DNA of 64,000 nt from Purpureocillium takamizusanense (lineage: Eukaryota; Ascomycota; Sordariomycetes; Hypocreales; Ophiocordycipitaceae), in NCBI RefSeq assembly GCF_022605165.1, contig NC_063068.1, positions 620,001-684,000 of the forward strand, read 5' to 3'. The notes beneath the pieces were generated by a model. That model had not been told where the DNA came from. It ran no database searches and was given only the letters and a program-made list of their open reading frames with translations. Each line of letters starts with the position of its first letter. The first letter of the stretch is position 1. A program made the position numbers and the translations under genes. This document shows, piece after piece, positions 1 through 13,064 of the stretch.

Positions 1-355
1 ACTACTACTACTACTAGTACAATTGCAACGGCTCGCCAGCAGAGTGAGACAGACACGCGCAACGGTCCATATGGCCATCCGGGGAAGGGGTGCCCGTGTA
101 TCAATCGCCGCCCATCCATCCCGCCGTCTTGTCGCTTCCTCAGGTCATTCATTCCCCAGATTTTCGCTGCCAAAAAAAGTCAAACGCAAGTGACAGCCAG
201 ACGGCCCTCCCCCCACAACTCCACACTTGGAGGCATCTTGCTGCCTGGCTGGCGGGCATCGTCATGGACATTTTGTTGAAAGCAATAGCCGATGATTCTC
301 TCTGCTACGACCATGCCCGTGTCTCCCCATTCGTCGCCAGACACACTCACTCACT

Positions 356-360
<5 letters not shown>

Positions 361-392
<32 letters not shown>

Positions 393-405
393 ACACATAC
401 ATACC
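361..405. repeat. (CA)n microsatellite
   Basis: Alternating CA dinucleotides with a few CATA interruptions, preceded by a short run of CACT units from about position 342. Confidence 0.9.
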
Positions 406-1843
406 TCGTACGAACACGCACGCAAGGGACACACTCGCACGTGCCGTGCCTGAGACCCGAGCAGGTTTTCGCGCGCGGCTCGGGTGCCTCGGAGTGCCTC
501 CGTAGCAATGTTGGGCGTCAGTCAAGAGCCTAAAATTCTACTACTTAACGTTAGTTACCACCAACACAAAACAAAGGGATGACAGGAGCTACGTACTACC
601 CAACTTAGTTAGTTGACATTTCGTCCTCCCCCCTGCCCCCCCCTTAATCCCTAATAGAACCTCCAAGGCAAGACATACTAGTCGTCGCCGCGTGTCGTCC
701 ATGTGTTCCTGTGTCCGTGCGTCCATATGTCTGTGTGTAGGCTACGCTCGGCCGGGCCGATTAGTGAACGTCGACGATCCCCAGCCTTGATGCAGAGGGA
801 GGTGGGCAAGTCTACGAGAATGGAGCTCTGCCCGCAGCGCCACCACCACGATACGGCAGTGAGATCTTCTTTTTCCCCCCAGCACGAGAGGATGGGAAAA
901 CAGAATAAGCTTTCTGTGATTTTTCTTGGGCGCTGTGTCCTGTGTGTGGAGGGGGTTGCGCGGTGGCGGCAACCTTTTCTTTGCCCTCTCAACTTGTCGC
1001 TTTTCGGCTTCGTGCGAAAAGGGTCATTCCGCCTCTTACATCGCACAGACACTTGAACTTGGTGCTCTAGCTCGACGTTCTGTGCAACTACGTGCGCGGG
1101 TACTTTGTGCACCAACCACCGGCTGTCGTGGCTCGCCCTGAGTGTAGTACGTACGAATACGTAGACGCTGATAACAAGAAGTCGCCTTGTCGACGTCGAC
1201 CCGCCGGTGGATCGCCGCTTGCACTGTGTGGGTGCGTGCGTCTCGCGTCGTTTCTCTTGCTACTGTTTCCGCACGCGTTCCAGAAGGTCTCGGCCACGAG
1301 GAACCCCCCTCCTGCGGCGGTCGACCAGGGGGGGGGGGCAGGCAGGGGGTTAGGTTGACCGGCAGATTCCTAATTACTTGTCGACCGTGGGGTGTAACCA
1401 CGAGGCGCCGCCGTCGACTCACGACATACCACTCACGACAACCGGCCCTTCGCTGCCGTGCATGCACCGCCTCTCGGCTTCCGACTTTGGGAAGGAAAAG
1501 ACAGGTGGGGGGTAATATGAAAGACCACATCAATCCCTGACCCGGTATGGGCCATGCCTAGTAGACGTGAATGGAGGGGGAAGGGATGACAGCGAGTCGT
1601 TCTCTCACAAGCGGTGAAGCGCGTGGCCGGGGATCGACTCATGCCCGCCCCCATCCTGACCGTGAGCGTCCGCTTCTCCAGGGCAACATACGTACAGCGG
1701 TATAATTGATTGTATTACGTATCCGCTGTCACGTCGCCGTCCGCCGTGACAAGCCGAGCGAGTTGAATTGTAACCGACTTACAACGTTTGCGTAGCTGCC
1801 AGTGAGCTGTAGTCCAACCCACCCGGGCTGGCTTTGCACCACC

Positions 1844-1875
1844 CCTCCTCCTCCTCCTCCTCCTCCTCCTCCTCC
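1844..1875. repeat. (CTC)n trinucleotide repeat
   Basis: About ten uninterrupted CTC units. The Glu- or Gly-rich peptides that read through it on the minus strand are translation artefacts of the repeat. Confidence 0.9.
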
Positions 1876-2930
1876 CCCTTTCCCAGGCTCGGACGGAACA
1901 TGGCCGCCGCCCCACGTCGAGCAAGCACAGGGCCTCCTCGCAAGGTGGCAGTTGAGCACAAGTATTACTAGCAGCATGTAAGTGCATGCTAGGGTCTGGG
2001 CCTGCGTGCGACCCCCCCCAAAGATGTCCTTGGCCTCCTGTACGTAGCCGACATTGATCCCGGCTGGGTGGTTCGCGAGACTAGACCCGCGCACACTTAC
2101 AAAAAGTCTTTGCTAGATGAGAAGGAGGTCCTACTTTAACGCAACGAGTGGGAGCTCCGGGGAGGGCCGGGGGGGGGAGGAAAGGAACTTTCGGATGCAC
2201 GTCAGAGTTGCATCGGCAGTTGGCCATGGCATATAGGTACGACTATAGTACCACTACTTTTGACTTGTCCCTTGTACCGTTTGGGCGTCTTCACCAACCC
2301 CCATGTTCCAAAAGTCTTGGTAGGTTGCGAAGCGGCCGTCGGCAACCTTGGGACTGTTGCACCCGGGGCTGGCCTGTCGCCATGAACAACATAGACAAAC
2401 GATCTCCCATCTATCCATTTGGCTTACTACTTACTACCCACGAATCCTCCCGGGGTCCGCTCAGAAACCCTTTGAAACTTTTCTTCTTTCTAGGTAACCC
2501 CAACTCGCTTTGTCCCACCACACCTGCAGGTTCGCGAAGCGCGCGGCGTCGCCTGGATCATGGCAGCCATGCGATGCCCTTGTCCATCCTTCCATGTGCA
2601 CACGTCACGCCACGCCACGCCATGTCATTCAGGCCAGGTCAGGCCGTAACCCCTTAACTAGGCGAGCTAAAACAAGCCCAAAGAAGAAAAAAAGGTAAAT
2701 AGAGATCTAGTAAGGGCGGTAGCGTCACATATACTTATCCTTTCCGTTGATAACGCGACGCGCATAGATAGGTAAGATCATAAGCCTAACGCGAATAATG
2801 ATGACGATAGCGACGGTAGATAATAAAAGAAAAGAAAGAAGAAAAAAGAAGAAAAAGCAGCTATCTATAATCCTCTAGGCAGTACCGCTTAACGAATGCT
2901 TTCCCGCGATGAATCCCTATGCTTTAAACG

Positions 2931-3155
2931 CTTTCCTCCTCCTTTCCTCCTCCTTTCCTCCTCCTTTCCTCTCCCTTTCCTATTTTTTTTCCTCTTTTTC
3001 TTCCTCCTCCTTTTTTTCTTCCTTTTTTTTTCCTCTTCTTCCTTTTCCTTTTCCTCCTCGTCCTCTTCCTCTTCTTATTCTTTTTCCTCCTCCTCCTTTT
3101 CTTCCTCCCTCCTTCCTCTTATCCCCTTACCCCCCCCCCCCCCCCACCCCTCCTC
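2931..3155. repeat. Long polypyrimidine tract
   Basis: About 220 bases made almost only of C and T on the plus strand, with roughly half a dozen purine interruptions. It contains repeated CCTCCTTT units and ends in a run of about 15 C residues (3131-3145). Such tracts can form triplex DNA, but nothing here shows a function. Confidence 0.85.
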
Positions 3156-3782
3156 AAAAGCCCATCGTTCGTTACCAGCACGTCACTGACGAACACTCAT
3201 CGACGTGTGGGCATAGCGTGATCATGCAACCGGCCTTTGATAGATCTGAGTTGCACTAGAAGAGGAAGACAGAAGGAGAGTCAAGCATTAGCCGCCATAG
3301 TCTCGCTTTTGTTTTTCGTTTGCATAGGAGGGGAGAGGGGAGGGGGTCTTCTCTTACCTGGCCAGTGCCCTCTGGTGCATCACACCGACACATCCCTGCA
3401 CCTTCACGATGCACCGTCCAGATGCCGGGCCTCTCGCCATCATGGAACAATTCATATGACCAATATGCGCATTTGTTGTCGCTGTTGCACTGCTCGACGA
3501 AATACATCCTCGGGTCAGCTCCTTGTTCCTCAGTGACAAAACATAGTGCTTAACAATGAGAGCTCATACTTCGCCCAGCAGGTCAGTATTCTTTTTGATC
3601 CTGAAAATATCCGCGTCATCGTAAGTATGAAACTCCCATACTCTTTGTAGGTCGTCCTGGAAGCCGAGGCATGCCGAGGCAAACCAGACAGAGAGGAAGC
3701 ATCGAATGAACAGGCTGTTCATCTTGCAACACGCGACGGGCGGGCGGATACGAGAAGGAAGAGGTGTGAGGTTGGGAATTGT

Positions 3783-3906
3783 AAGTATGCCGACAAAACA
3801 AGCTGCAGCGTGGCTAGGGGTCGAAGGTTTGAATGCTCCTTGGGAAAGTGTCGAGTATGCCGACAGGTAGAGTGGCCAGGGGCGAGAGGTTTATATGCTC
3901 GTTCCT
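3783..3906. repeat. Imperfect two-copy direct repeat
   Basis: AGTATGCCGACA followed by a GG(T/C)-rich block, GAAGGTTT or GAGGTTT, and ATGCTC occurs at about 3783-3840 and again at about 3854-3906. The copies differ by several substitutions and a length change. It looks like an old local duplication. Confidence 0.6.
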
Positions 3907-4860
3907 CCATACAGCCGAAGTGTCGTTTGCGAGCAGCAGTGCTCTTGCCTCGGTTGGTGGAGGTAAACGTATTGAATAATTTTTACTTGACTTGACGGCG
4001 TGCGTTGACCATATCTGACTCGATTGCGTAATTGCATATCAAAGCTCGGTTATGTCTACTGCGGCTCATATTGTCTATATCTATGGTACACGGTTGCTAC
4101 AGGCACGAGCTATCTCAACGAGGAAGGGCCTTTACGAAAGTAATAATTTGAAGTTCTTGTGTGTACAAAGTACCAAGTAGCCATCGCTATCGCTACAAGA
4201 GAAAAACACCTGGCGCGGGAGATATGGTTTCTTCGAGAGTTTACTCCTCGTTGATTTGTGCCATGGCGAGGTACAAAACAACTACGTTGCTCATCGCCCA
4301 CGCGTTTCAAGTTTGCTGCTGACCGCGTGCGTGCGTGCGTGCCCGCGCTTTGGCACCACCAAAGGCTTTTCAGTGTCAGTTGGTTAGGGGAAAGCACGTG
4401 CTATCCATGAGGCGCACGAGTCCGCGCGCCGTCAACGAGGTCGGGCAGGGCATACTAGGTAGTCCTAATCGACACCGCCAGTGAGGCGCTACTAAGTAAT
4501 AATTGAAATGCTTCATGGCGGGTTTGACCGCTTAAAACAATTTTCTCTACGTATATATCCCATCCCATGCCTGACTTCACTTGGGCCTACCCGCCCCGGG
4601 GATCAATTACTATGCGTACTTGATTGTGAAGTCAAGTAGCGTAAGTTAATTCGAGGCCGGCAGCACAATCAGTTATACAGATAATCGCGTAATAAATCGC
4701 AGCGTCAATTGCATACTCAATTGCGCAGTGAGCGTGCCGTCGAGTATAAGATAAGCCCAACCAACCACGCAGCCCAGGAGCGTGCAGCAGTGACGGCGGG
4801 CTAGGTATCTACCTTATCAGCAGTATTAGGTAGGTAGGATTTCGTACTTCATCTTATTAG

Positions 4861-7800
4861 CACTCAACCCGCAGCATATCTAGGTTGGACATCAAGTGCG
4901 TCGCCGGCGATTCTAACGTAATACCTGGTACCTACCACGAAGGGCGCGGGATCCCGTGCCCCTATCACGCACGCACGACCGACTCTACGCGCGCTGCGTT
5001 TGTTGGCCCATGGCCCAAGATCTAGCCAGCCCTCGGTGTTGCCGTCCGACAGCGTGCCAAGCCACGCGGTTCTCGGTTCGACTTGCTGTCTGAGACACAG
5101 CACCGCCACGATAACATTTCTTCAATCCAGCATCAGGGTGGGGAACCGGAGCGGAGGGGCGGACTGAAAGAACCACGTCACGAAGCCGAAACGATGGGCG
5201 CTTCGTGCTCATCATGCAACAGCCGTAGACGGGCCCGTGATCATTGTTCCCTCGTGTTATCAATTGCACGACGCGGCAGGAGAGAACAATACCGGGCGGG
5301 GGGGAGGGGGGGCGTGCTCGGCTTCGCAAAGGGACGCGTACAGATAGATACGCACTGCGCCGGGCGAGCCACGCCCGCACCGTGAGGCTCTCACCGGGGT
5401 ATTTCTCTTTGTCCTTCTTTCACGCACGGCCGCCGAAGTGGCGGATGGCGCCCAAGAACGGTGGCAATTCCTTTGTTGTGCCATTTTTGCCGCCAACTTC
5501 CGCTCCGCTCAATCACGACTCTGCCCCCGTCAGCACAGCACAGTACGTATGTAGTCAGACGGATTTGAGGCTGGGGTGGATGGGTGGGTGGGTGGTGGTG
5601 GTGGTGGTGGCGGCGGCGGCGGCGGCGGCAAGGCACTTACCATGGGGATCCCTTCCAGCGTGAGCGGCATCATGCGTGCCATGTGGCAACAAGGGGCGGG
5701 ACCACCACAGAGCCCGGCAGAAAGTCGCATGGCATGTTGGGCGTCGTCGCATCGTCGCTTTTACCCGGGCGGCCGGGTCCGCCACGCACTCATGTCGAGT
5801 TTCTTGTACGAAGTAACTTGCGAAATACGGTGACTGTACCGTTAGGTACTGCTACTCTGCGACACCAGCGACGACAGCAGTAGCACAGTCCAGGCCAGGT
5901 CTCATCACGAGCATTGGGCCGATACACACTGATTTGCTCATGAGCTGGCGGGTGGGGGGTGGGCGCAGAGCTCGCGTGCTGTCATTTCGTCGTCAAGCCA
6001 TGATTCCGGCAAGACCGGGATCGTTCGTGGTGGAGAAGGAGAGTGTTGCCGATGAGTTACATTGATGGACAGGCAGCTCGTGGTCGGTGCGGCATCGGCG
6101 GCGCCGGCGGCGTCTTGCGACGCTGTCGGTGAGACGAGACGAAATGGATACAATATATCTGAGTACGATGTTTGGGAGCCCATGTCCCTGCGAAGGGATC
6201 ACGAGAGGGTCCGGTTCCCGGGGGGAGGGGGGGCAAGGCTCGAGGTCCCGGGCCGTCATGCTCCATCAAATGTCGCTATCATCTTCCTCGGCGACCTCGC
6301 GGTCACACCGTGGCTCGTCGATAACAGTATTGGTTGGTTGGTCTCTCGGGTAAGAGTCCTATCATCAAGCATTGCCGACTTTGCGGTGTCATATTGGATA
6401 GAGGGATTCCCGACGCCCACGGCGGGACAAGACATTGTTGTTCCAAGATGCAGAGACAAAAAAAAATGACGAACATTCAATAAATTCAGGTGGTGCCCCG
6501 CCGCCGCCCAGCCAGGCCCGCCCTACTACTAGCAGGCGAGGCGCACGCTGACGGGAACCGCCCACAGCAGGGCAGCCCCGAGGTGGAAAATGGCCTTCCC
6601 TGTGCCGGGCTGAACCTGGAAAGCTGCTGCTGCTGCTGCCGCCGGCCCACCAATGAGTCGCCAAGCGGGCGACTCGACTCGCCGGCGGAGCAGGAGCAGC
6701 AGCAGCAGCAGCAGCCGCCGGAAGCCGGAGCCGCACCGCATATGAAATCCATGCCGTCGGGCATGGATTGACGTGAACCCAGTGCAGCGGGCTCGGTCGT
6801 GCAGTGCTGCACTGCGCTGCACTGAAGTGCACTGCACTGCACGGCGGAGCCACATGCAGTTGCTGGTTGGTTCCATGAGCCCAACTCGAACCCACGATGG
6901 GACGTGAGCGCGTGACATGACAGCCCAGCACTGTAGGTACCCAATAAGCAGCATGGCAATACGTCGTACCTCCTCACGTACGTTTACGTACATCCAATGG
7001 TACCTGAGTAGGTACCTCAGCACCGAGCTGTCCCATCGCGCCTGCTGCCTTTTCGCTGCCGCCACGACGACCCTCCCCGTCACCGCCATTGCCCTCACCA
7101 CAACCACCACCGTGATCCATTCACGCTCTTCCCCTCTCCAGGGTCGCGGCCCAAGGTTGCCAAGAGACCCTCGTACCGTATTGTACTAGTAGTACGAACG
7201 AAGCGGCAATGCTGCACCCACCGCCCGTGGCACACACACCACCCCTGCCCGGACGCAAGTCTGCGCGTGGCTTCTTCAAACCCACGTGGCATTACCTCCG
7301 TCTGGTGGGGTCAGCGTCAGGCATCCGTCGCCCAGTCTTGTCTGCTTCTCGTTGGCTTCTGCGGGCGGGTCGCGTGTGTCGATTGGATGGATTGCACAAA
7401 GCACACCCCCGAGGCGGGTCCCGCCCCTCTTTTTTTGTGCGCGCGCGAGGATGAGGGAAACTCGCTAACCCCGCCGCCGCTAGAGTGATGATACCCATCT
7501 GTCGTCCAGCGTCGACGCCCCCCCCCCCCGGTCCTCCTTTTTCCATCCCACCACAAGGTCATTTCGCCGCGTCCGTCCTCAGCAAGCGTCCGTCCGCACT
7601 GTGCGCTCGTCCCCCGCATTTAACCACTGTCCGGGCACCCACGCGCTCACTCGTTTGGCGGTTAGGCGAGAGGGCCGCAGACAGGCACAGCACCCGCAGC
7701 GGTGCACAGGCGGTGTAAGCCACGAGGTACGTGCATCCATGGATCGCTGCCTCTCTCTGGGTTCCTTTCCTCACACGTACCAGCAGGTTGCTTGCAGCCC

Positions 7801-8760
7801 CGCCCTGTCAGTTGTTGTCTCAGAACCGACCAAGGCGTGTGGCTCGGATGGTGGTGCAGTGACAGGCTTGACAGCCAACGTGATTGAACGTGCGCTGCTG
7901 ACCCTGCAGGACCGGACAAGCAGAGGCAAATCAATGCCAGAATTCGGACCTCTTCGTGGGTGCATTGTGCCAAGCCGGTTCCTGACACTGGCAGCGAATG
8001 GGCGAGCAAGCACGCACGCACCGCTCGCCGTCCACCAGGCTGACGTATCGTACGAAGTACCTTTGACCAGTCTTCGGCGCCGTCTCGTCCGTCCACGGCC
8101 TGCTGTCACCTTAGAGCCGACCGCAAAAGCCAGGCCCGGGTACCGGAGCCCTCCGAGCGGCCTGCTCTCTTGCGCCTAGCTTTTTTGGCTTTAAGGCGTT
8201 GCAACCCATTGCCCCGAAAATCCGGCTGGCGCTCGCCACAGGCGCCTTGCCTAGCAGCCATCCTTACCACCACTACCGACTCCTATCACGGTGCGGTACT
8301 GCAACCCGCCCGATACGACATTGGCTGAATGGTAGGCTGCTGGACACACCATCAAGTGAACGAGGTGAGGACGTGGCACTTGTCTCTGCGAGAGCCGGAC
8401 GCTGAAACCTAACGACACCGATTCTGTCTGTGGCTGGACTGGACTGTCCACCAGGGGGGACTGAATTGGCAATTCCGACTCCACGTTCCTGCCAGCAGTC
8501 CTAGCTTAGCACCTTCACCATCTTAGTCCCGGCCGCGCGACTCAGACAGCAGCCTCCATCATTGTCCTCGGTCCGGGACATTTTTCCGCCAGTCGTGTTC
8601 GCGGGAAGCTCTCTAGCCCGTCCATGGTTGCAGAAACCCTCGGGAATGACCTATCTCCAGCCTCATCTAAGTACCTACCTATCTATACCTGACGTTGGAA
8701 ATCCAACAGCCGGCCTGGCCACCGCGCGAAGCTTAACGCAGGCAGCCTAGACCTGGATAG
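4861..8760. other. Gene-free, repeat-rich DNA, part 2
   Basis: No credible gene. All open frames up to about 190 aa overlap one another in several frames and are dominated by translated repeats. Contents include a GGT/GGC run at 5581-5629, CAG units near 6690-6715 and a C/G homopolymer run near 7515. No tRNA or rRNA is seen. Confidence 0.55.
5581..5629. repeat. (GGGT/GGT/GGC)n repeat
   Basis: Three GGGT units pass into six GGT units and then about seven GGC units. It is translated as poly-Gly, poly-Val or poly-Ala in the spurious frames. Confidence 0.9.
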
Positions 8761-11671
8761 GAGACTGCCGCTCATCGCGCGTCGGGACCGTAGAGACTTA
8801 TGCTGCACTTGGTGCTTTCTCCGTCATCGGATATCCCGTCCAAGGCCTGAGAGGAGACACAAGAGAAATGGTCGGTTCCCCTCGTCCATTAATAATACCC
8901 TTCTCATCACTCCGGCGAGAGCCCCCTCCCTCCCTGCCTCCCTCCCTCCCATCACATGCCCCCCCACCCGGCCGTCGTCCTGCTGGTCTGTTCTGCGCCG
9001 TGCCCGCTCCCGCCACGACGCGGCCCCGTTTTCTGCGGCAGGGTCGGCCGTAGCGACCCAGTCTCTCGGCCGACAGGGCGGGGTGGGGGCGCACACGCCA
9101 CCCAAATTTCTGTGCCTGTTCGATTGACGCAGCCGCAGGTTTCTGGGTCTGACTGTGGGTTTTCGGACGGGGCGGCCCCGACCTGACGTGACGACCGACC
9201 GTGACTGACTCGAGCTCCCTCCTCTTTCTCTTTCCAATCCTGGTCTCCTCGGCCGCCGGCCGATACGCGCGAGCGTACAGTAATAGATGTGACCCCCACG
9301 GACCCAGATCAAGACTTGTTGGAAGAACTTCCCGTTGCCATCTCTGCGCCGTCGGCTCTAAGTGCCGTGTGACAAGCTTTTTTTTTTCCCCTTCCTTCCT
9401 CCTTCCTGTTCCCGTCTGCCCTCCAGATCTTCCTCCGCACCCGCCACCTCCTCCTGCTGCTGATCCCCCTCCCCTCCCTTCCTTTGCCACCCTCCTCCGG
9501 CCGAGTGTCCCCATTGATTTACACCGGGCCGGCTTCCCGCTTTTTTTTTCTTCCATCTTTTACTATTTTTCCCCCTTCCACGTAGGGCCGCGGGGGGAGG
9601 GAGGAGGGGGCGTGGGCCGAAACTGGCCAGTAACTAGAACTAGGTACTGACCTATCCTAGTCGTACATGCTATCTTCGCGTGCTCTTCGTTAGTAGTCAA
9701 GTCGATGCTTGGCAGACAGGCGCGCCGCGGCGGTGGATGGGCGTAGAATGTGAAGAATGTAACCGTCTTTTTTTACATTATAAAGCATGATATTAAAAAA
9801 AGATGGGAAGAAAAAGAAACTCGGTTCGTCCGAGTCTCGTCTCTCCAGCATGCATCCATGCATCCATGCATACATGCACGCACGCATGCCGAGCTGGCAC
9901 ATATGGTGACCAGAACGTCGCGCCAACTCGCTTGTTTGGTGGTGGGTGGGGTCCGGTCGGGTCGGGTCCATGGCTCTTGGTCGGCGAGACTGGAATGCGA
10001 ACACGACGCGACCCTTTTCTTCTCTCTCGCTCTCTCTTACACACGCGCGCGCGGGGGCGCGTCCGTGCCGGAGAGGCATGCATGCATGCGCGCTGCGCGA
10101 CGTGCGAATAAAACAAAATACTACGCGCCAGAATATCCTGCTGCTACTTCCGCCACCACCAGTGGTGGGGGACGGCGGGGAACGGAGGGGGTGACCCTCC
10201 TGCGGGGCGCGCGCAGCCTCCTCCCTCTTGTTGAGGGTTCGACATCATCGCGCCGTGTGTTTTGTCGTTGTCGTTGTGCATCCGATATCGTTTCTTCGTC
10301 GTCGTCGTCATCGTCATACTCGTTTCTTAGGCTGCATTCACCCATCTCGCTGGTCCAACGTAATATGATACTACTGCATGCGGCTACTGGCAGCGAGGTC
10401 AGCGGCGCCGTGCCGTGCCCATGACCAGCAGCAGCGGCAGTAGTAGTACGCCTTACGCTTGTTAGTTAGTCAACTGTATCATCACCGTATATAGTACCAT
10501 ATGCAGCCACGGCCAATACAGCCTCATCCTGCTCCTGTTACCCTAGACCGGGCCGTCCATTGCCCCAGCGCGCCGATATCAAGCGCCCTCTGGCCCCCGA
10601 CCGGCTCTCCGGCAGGGCGCGCGGCCGGTGCTGGTGCTGCGCGGCGAATGCCTTTTTCAAAATGGCGGGTGAAAGAAGAGGGAGGGGGCAGTGGTGGTTT
10701 GGATGTGGCTTGCTTGACATTTGGCAGAAAGGGAACGTCGGTCGTAGTAGTATGTGGTGCCTTCGTGGTTGTCTACCCCTTGGCCTGTACCCCCCGCGCG
10801 CCCCCCGCCCCCCCGGGCCGATGCAACGCTGGTGATGATCGTCGGGAGGCTGTCGATGTTGGGGCGGTATTTGGGTCTAGGGTGGGTTAAGTCCGACGAC
10901 GACGACGACGATAGACTGCTTACGATCGCCCGCCGCCCGGCCCTGGGTATACTGTATCTCGTCACGAAGTCCATCGGGTAGAGTCTAGGCCCCCAATTGC
11001 CGGTGCTAGGTAGCTCGTGGTGCGGACTCTAGGCACGAGTAACGTCAAAGTACGGAAAGGGCGTGGGGGGCGTATGCTGTAGGGACACCCCAATGCTAAC
11101 CATCAATGGCCCTTGCTCCGTCCGTGGTGAGTGAGTGGATGAATGGGTGATGAATCGTCCGTGTGGCATTACGTTCTTGGCACAATCCCCGACCCCAGGG
11201 ATGCTCATTCTTAGGCCTCTGTTGAGACTGAGAGCGCTCTCTGCCAGTGCTGTGACAGCACAAATCAGCCAGAGCCATCGCGTGCGTGCGTGTGCGTGTC
11301 TCGAGGGAGCAGCCATGTAGGTAGCTGAGGAGAAACCTAGGCGTGTTTCGTAAACGTGGTTTCCTCACAAAGGTCCCTCCTTCCCTCCTATCCGGCCCCT
11401 GATCTCCCATGCATACATAACCACTAGCGTCGCTAAACGCAGTCAACAGTGCTATACCTACCTGTAGTGTCTCCCAGGTCTGTGTGCGCGTGTGTCTCTG
11501 TGTGCGTATGTATGCGACACATCGCCTTATGCCGATGGGGTAAAAAGGAGGTGGGGGGGAGAACCTTAGGGGAGGAGGGAGCATCATTGTCGCGAATTAC
11601 CGAAACGGCTGCTATTCTGAGCTGGGCGCGCGCGCATGGCGCTGGACTATTGGACAATCCCGGATACGCTA

Positions 11672-11710
11672 GGGGATTGGGGGGAGGGGAGGGGGGGGGG
11701 GGGATGGGGG
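11672..11710 (+). repeat. G-rich block, possible G-quadruplex
   Basis: About 39 bases that are almost all G, with only short A, T or AT breaks. There are at least four separate runs of four or more G, which meets the usual quadruplex pattern on the plus strand. No gene lies within 8 kb, so a promoter role is not indicated. Confidence 0.7.
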
Positions 11711-12623
11711 CTGTCCAGATCTTGGGGGAAAGCGAGCGAGCAGGGCTGTTGCTGCCGGGGAGTGTGAGGGTTACCTTGCTTGGCTGTTGAGGACCTGTGC
11801 ATTCCTGGCGCCGTGCTGTTGCGAGCGAAACCTATAGAGAGAGAGTGGGAGAGCGTGCGGTCATTACGCTCAAAACACCCGGCCATGATGCCGACGGTCC
11901 TTGGGGTCCTTACAGAGAGAGACAGACAGAGAGCGTGGCGTGGATACAGGTACGTACAAAGTACATACATCTTCGTAGTTGCACTGTCTCTGTTCTGTTC
12001 GCACCGATGCATGCAGCGCATGGAATGTACATACATACGAATACAGTACTCGCATGCAACGCACGTTGCACAACACACATGCATGCATGTCCCAGGTGCC
12101 ACCCCTACGCAGCAGCACTCCTCGGTACGGAGTACATACGTGGTATATCCAAGCAGGCCAGAGACAGACGCTGCGTACTTATGTTGGTTGGTAAGTAGTA
12201 CATAGGTACGTCGTACATATATACATGAGTACTTCGTACATGCCTCCAGGACCAATGTCGTTGTCACTTGGCTTTGGCGATGGGGTCCATCCAGGCCATC
12301 CATCCAACTCTCTCACCCAAACGAACACACACAAACAAACACACACGCACACATACACACACACACACTCCGTATGTACAGCACCTTATGTATGTGCATC
12401 CTTGCCGCTTTCTCCTAATCTCGGGGGGGTGAGCACGCATCTACACAAGCACAAACATACTTGATGTCTTTTCGTTGCTCCGACCTGTACCATCCTTGCG
12501 TCTTTGTTCCACCGATGTGGACGACCGAACGAACCGAACCGACCGACCCCTGTTCCTCATCCCTGACTGCGCGCGCAAGATCGGGTCGACCGAAAGATCG
12601 TTATTACGACGGCAGCTCTGGCA

Positions 12624-12651
12624 AGGCCAGGCCAGGCCAGGCCAGGCCAGG
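12624..12651. repeat. (CCAGG)n pentanucleotide repeat
   Basis: Five consecutive GGCCA/CCAGG units. A similar CCAGGCCAG motif recurs around 13890-13980 and 19640. Confidence 0.85.
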
Positions 12652-13017
12652 TCCCTGCGTCCCTCCGTCCTCCTCGCGCCTAGGTATTCCTTGCCCGGGG
12701 GCGCGCCTCACCGAATTCGGCTCGTCGTCCGCCGTCCGTGCTTCTGCGCCGCCGCCGAGGAGGAGGGCTCACCGAGACGGTGAGAGACGCCCTACCCCCG
12801 TCTGTCCGTCATCATCAGTCAGTGGTCCCCGAGGCGTGTCGCAAATCTCCGGACCCATGGACCGAGCCACGAATCAATCGCGCCCGCCCGTCAAGGTCCG
12901 GGCCAAGGAAGGAGCGGCTCCTTGGGCGTTGGCACCGTCGTCACGACCCCGGACTGGGGCTTCCCAGGCTGGCCGGAGGGAAGATGCACTGGGAACGGTG
13001 AGGCGTCCGCGGTGCAG

Positions 13018-13064
13018 CAGCATCGGCATCAGCAGCATCAGCATCAGCATCAGCATCAGCAGCA
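13018..13064. repeat. (AGCATC)n repeat
   Basis: Runs of CAGCAT and CAGCAG units. The spurious His/Gln-rich and Met/Leu-rich frames here come from this repeat. Confidence 0.85.

Larger units (their letters stand above)
1..4860. other. Gene-free, repeat-rich DNA, part 1
   Basis: I see no supportable protein or RNA gene here. The open frames are short, overlap on both strands and have no recognisable motif. Contents are microsatellites (ACT at the very start, CA at 361-405, CTC at 1844-1875), a polypyrimidine tract at 2931-3155, and an imperfect two-copy duplication at 3783-3906. Composition is GC-rich with frequent C or G runs. Confidence 0.6.

Noticed and set aside
8798..9556. 252-codon minus-strand open frame
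   Set aside because: Gly/Arg/Lys-rich low-complexity sequence with no domain, overlapped by several other frames; a product of GC-rich DNA.
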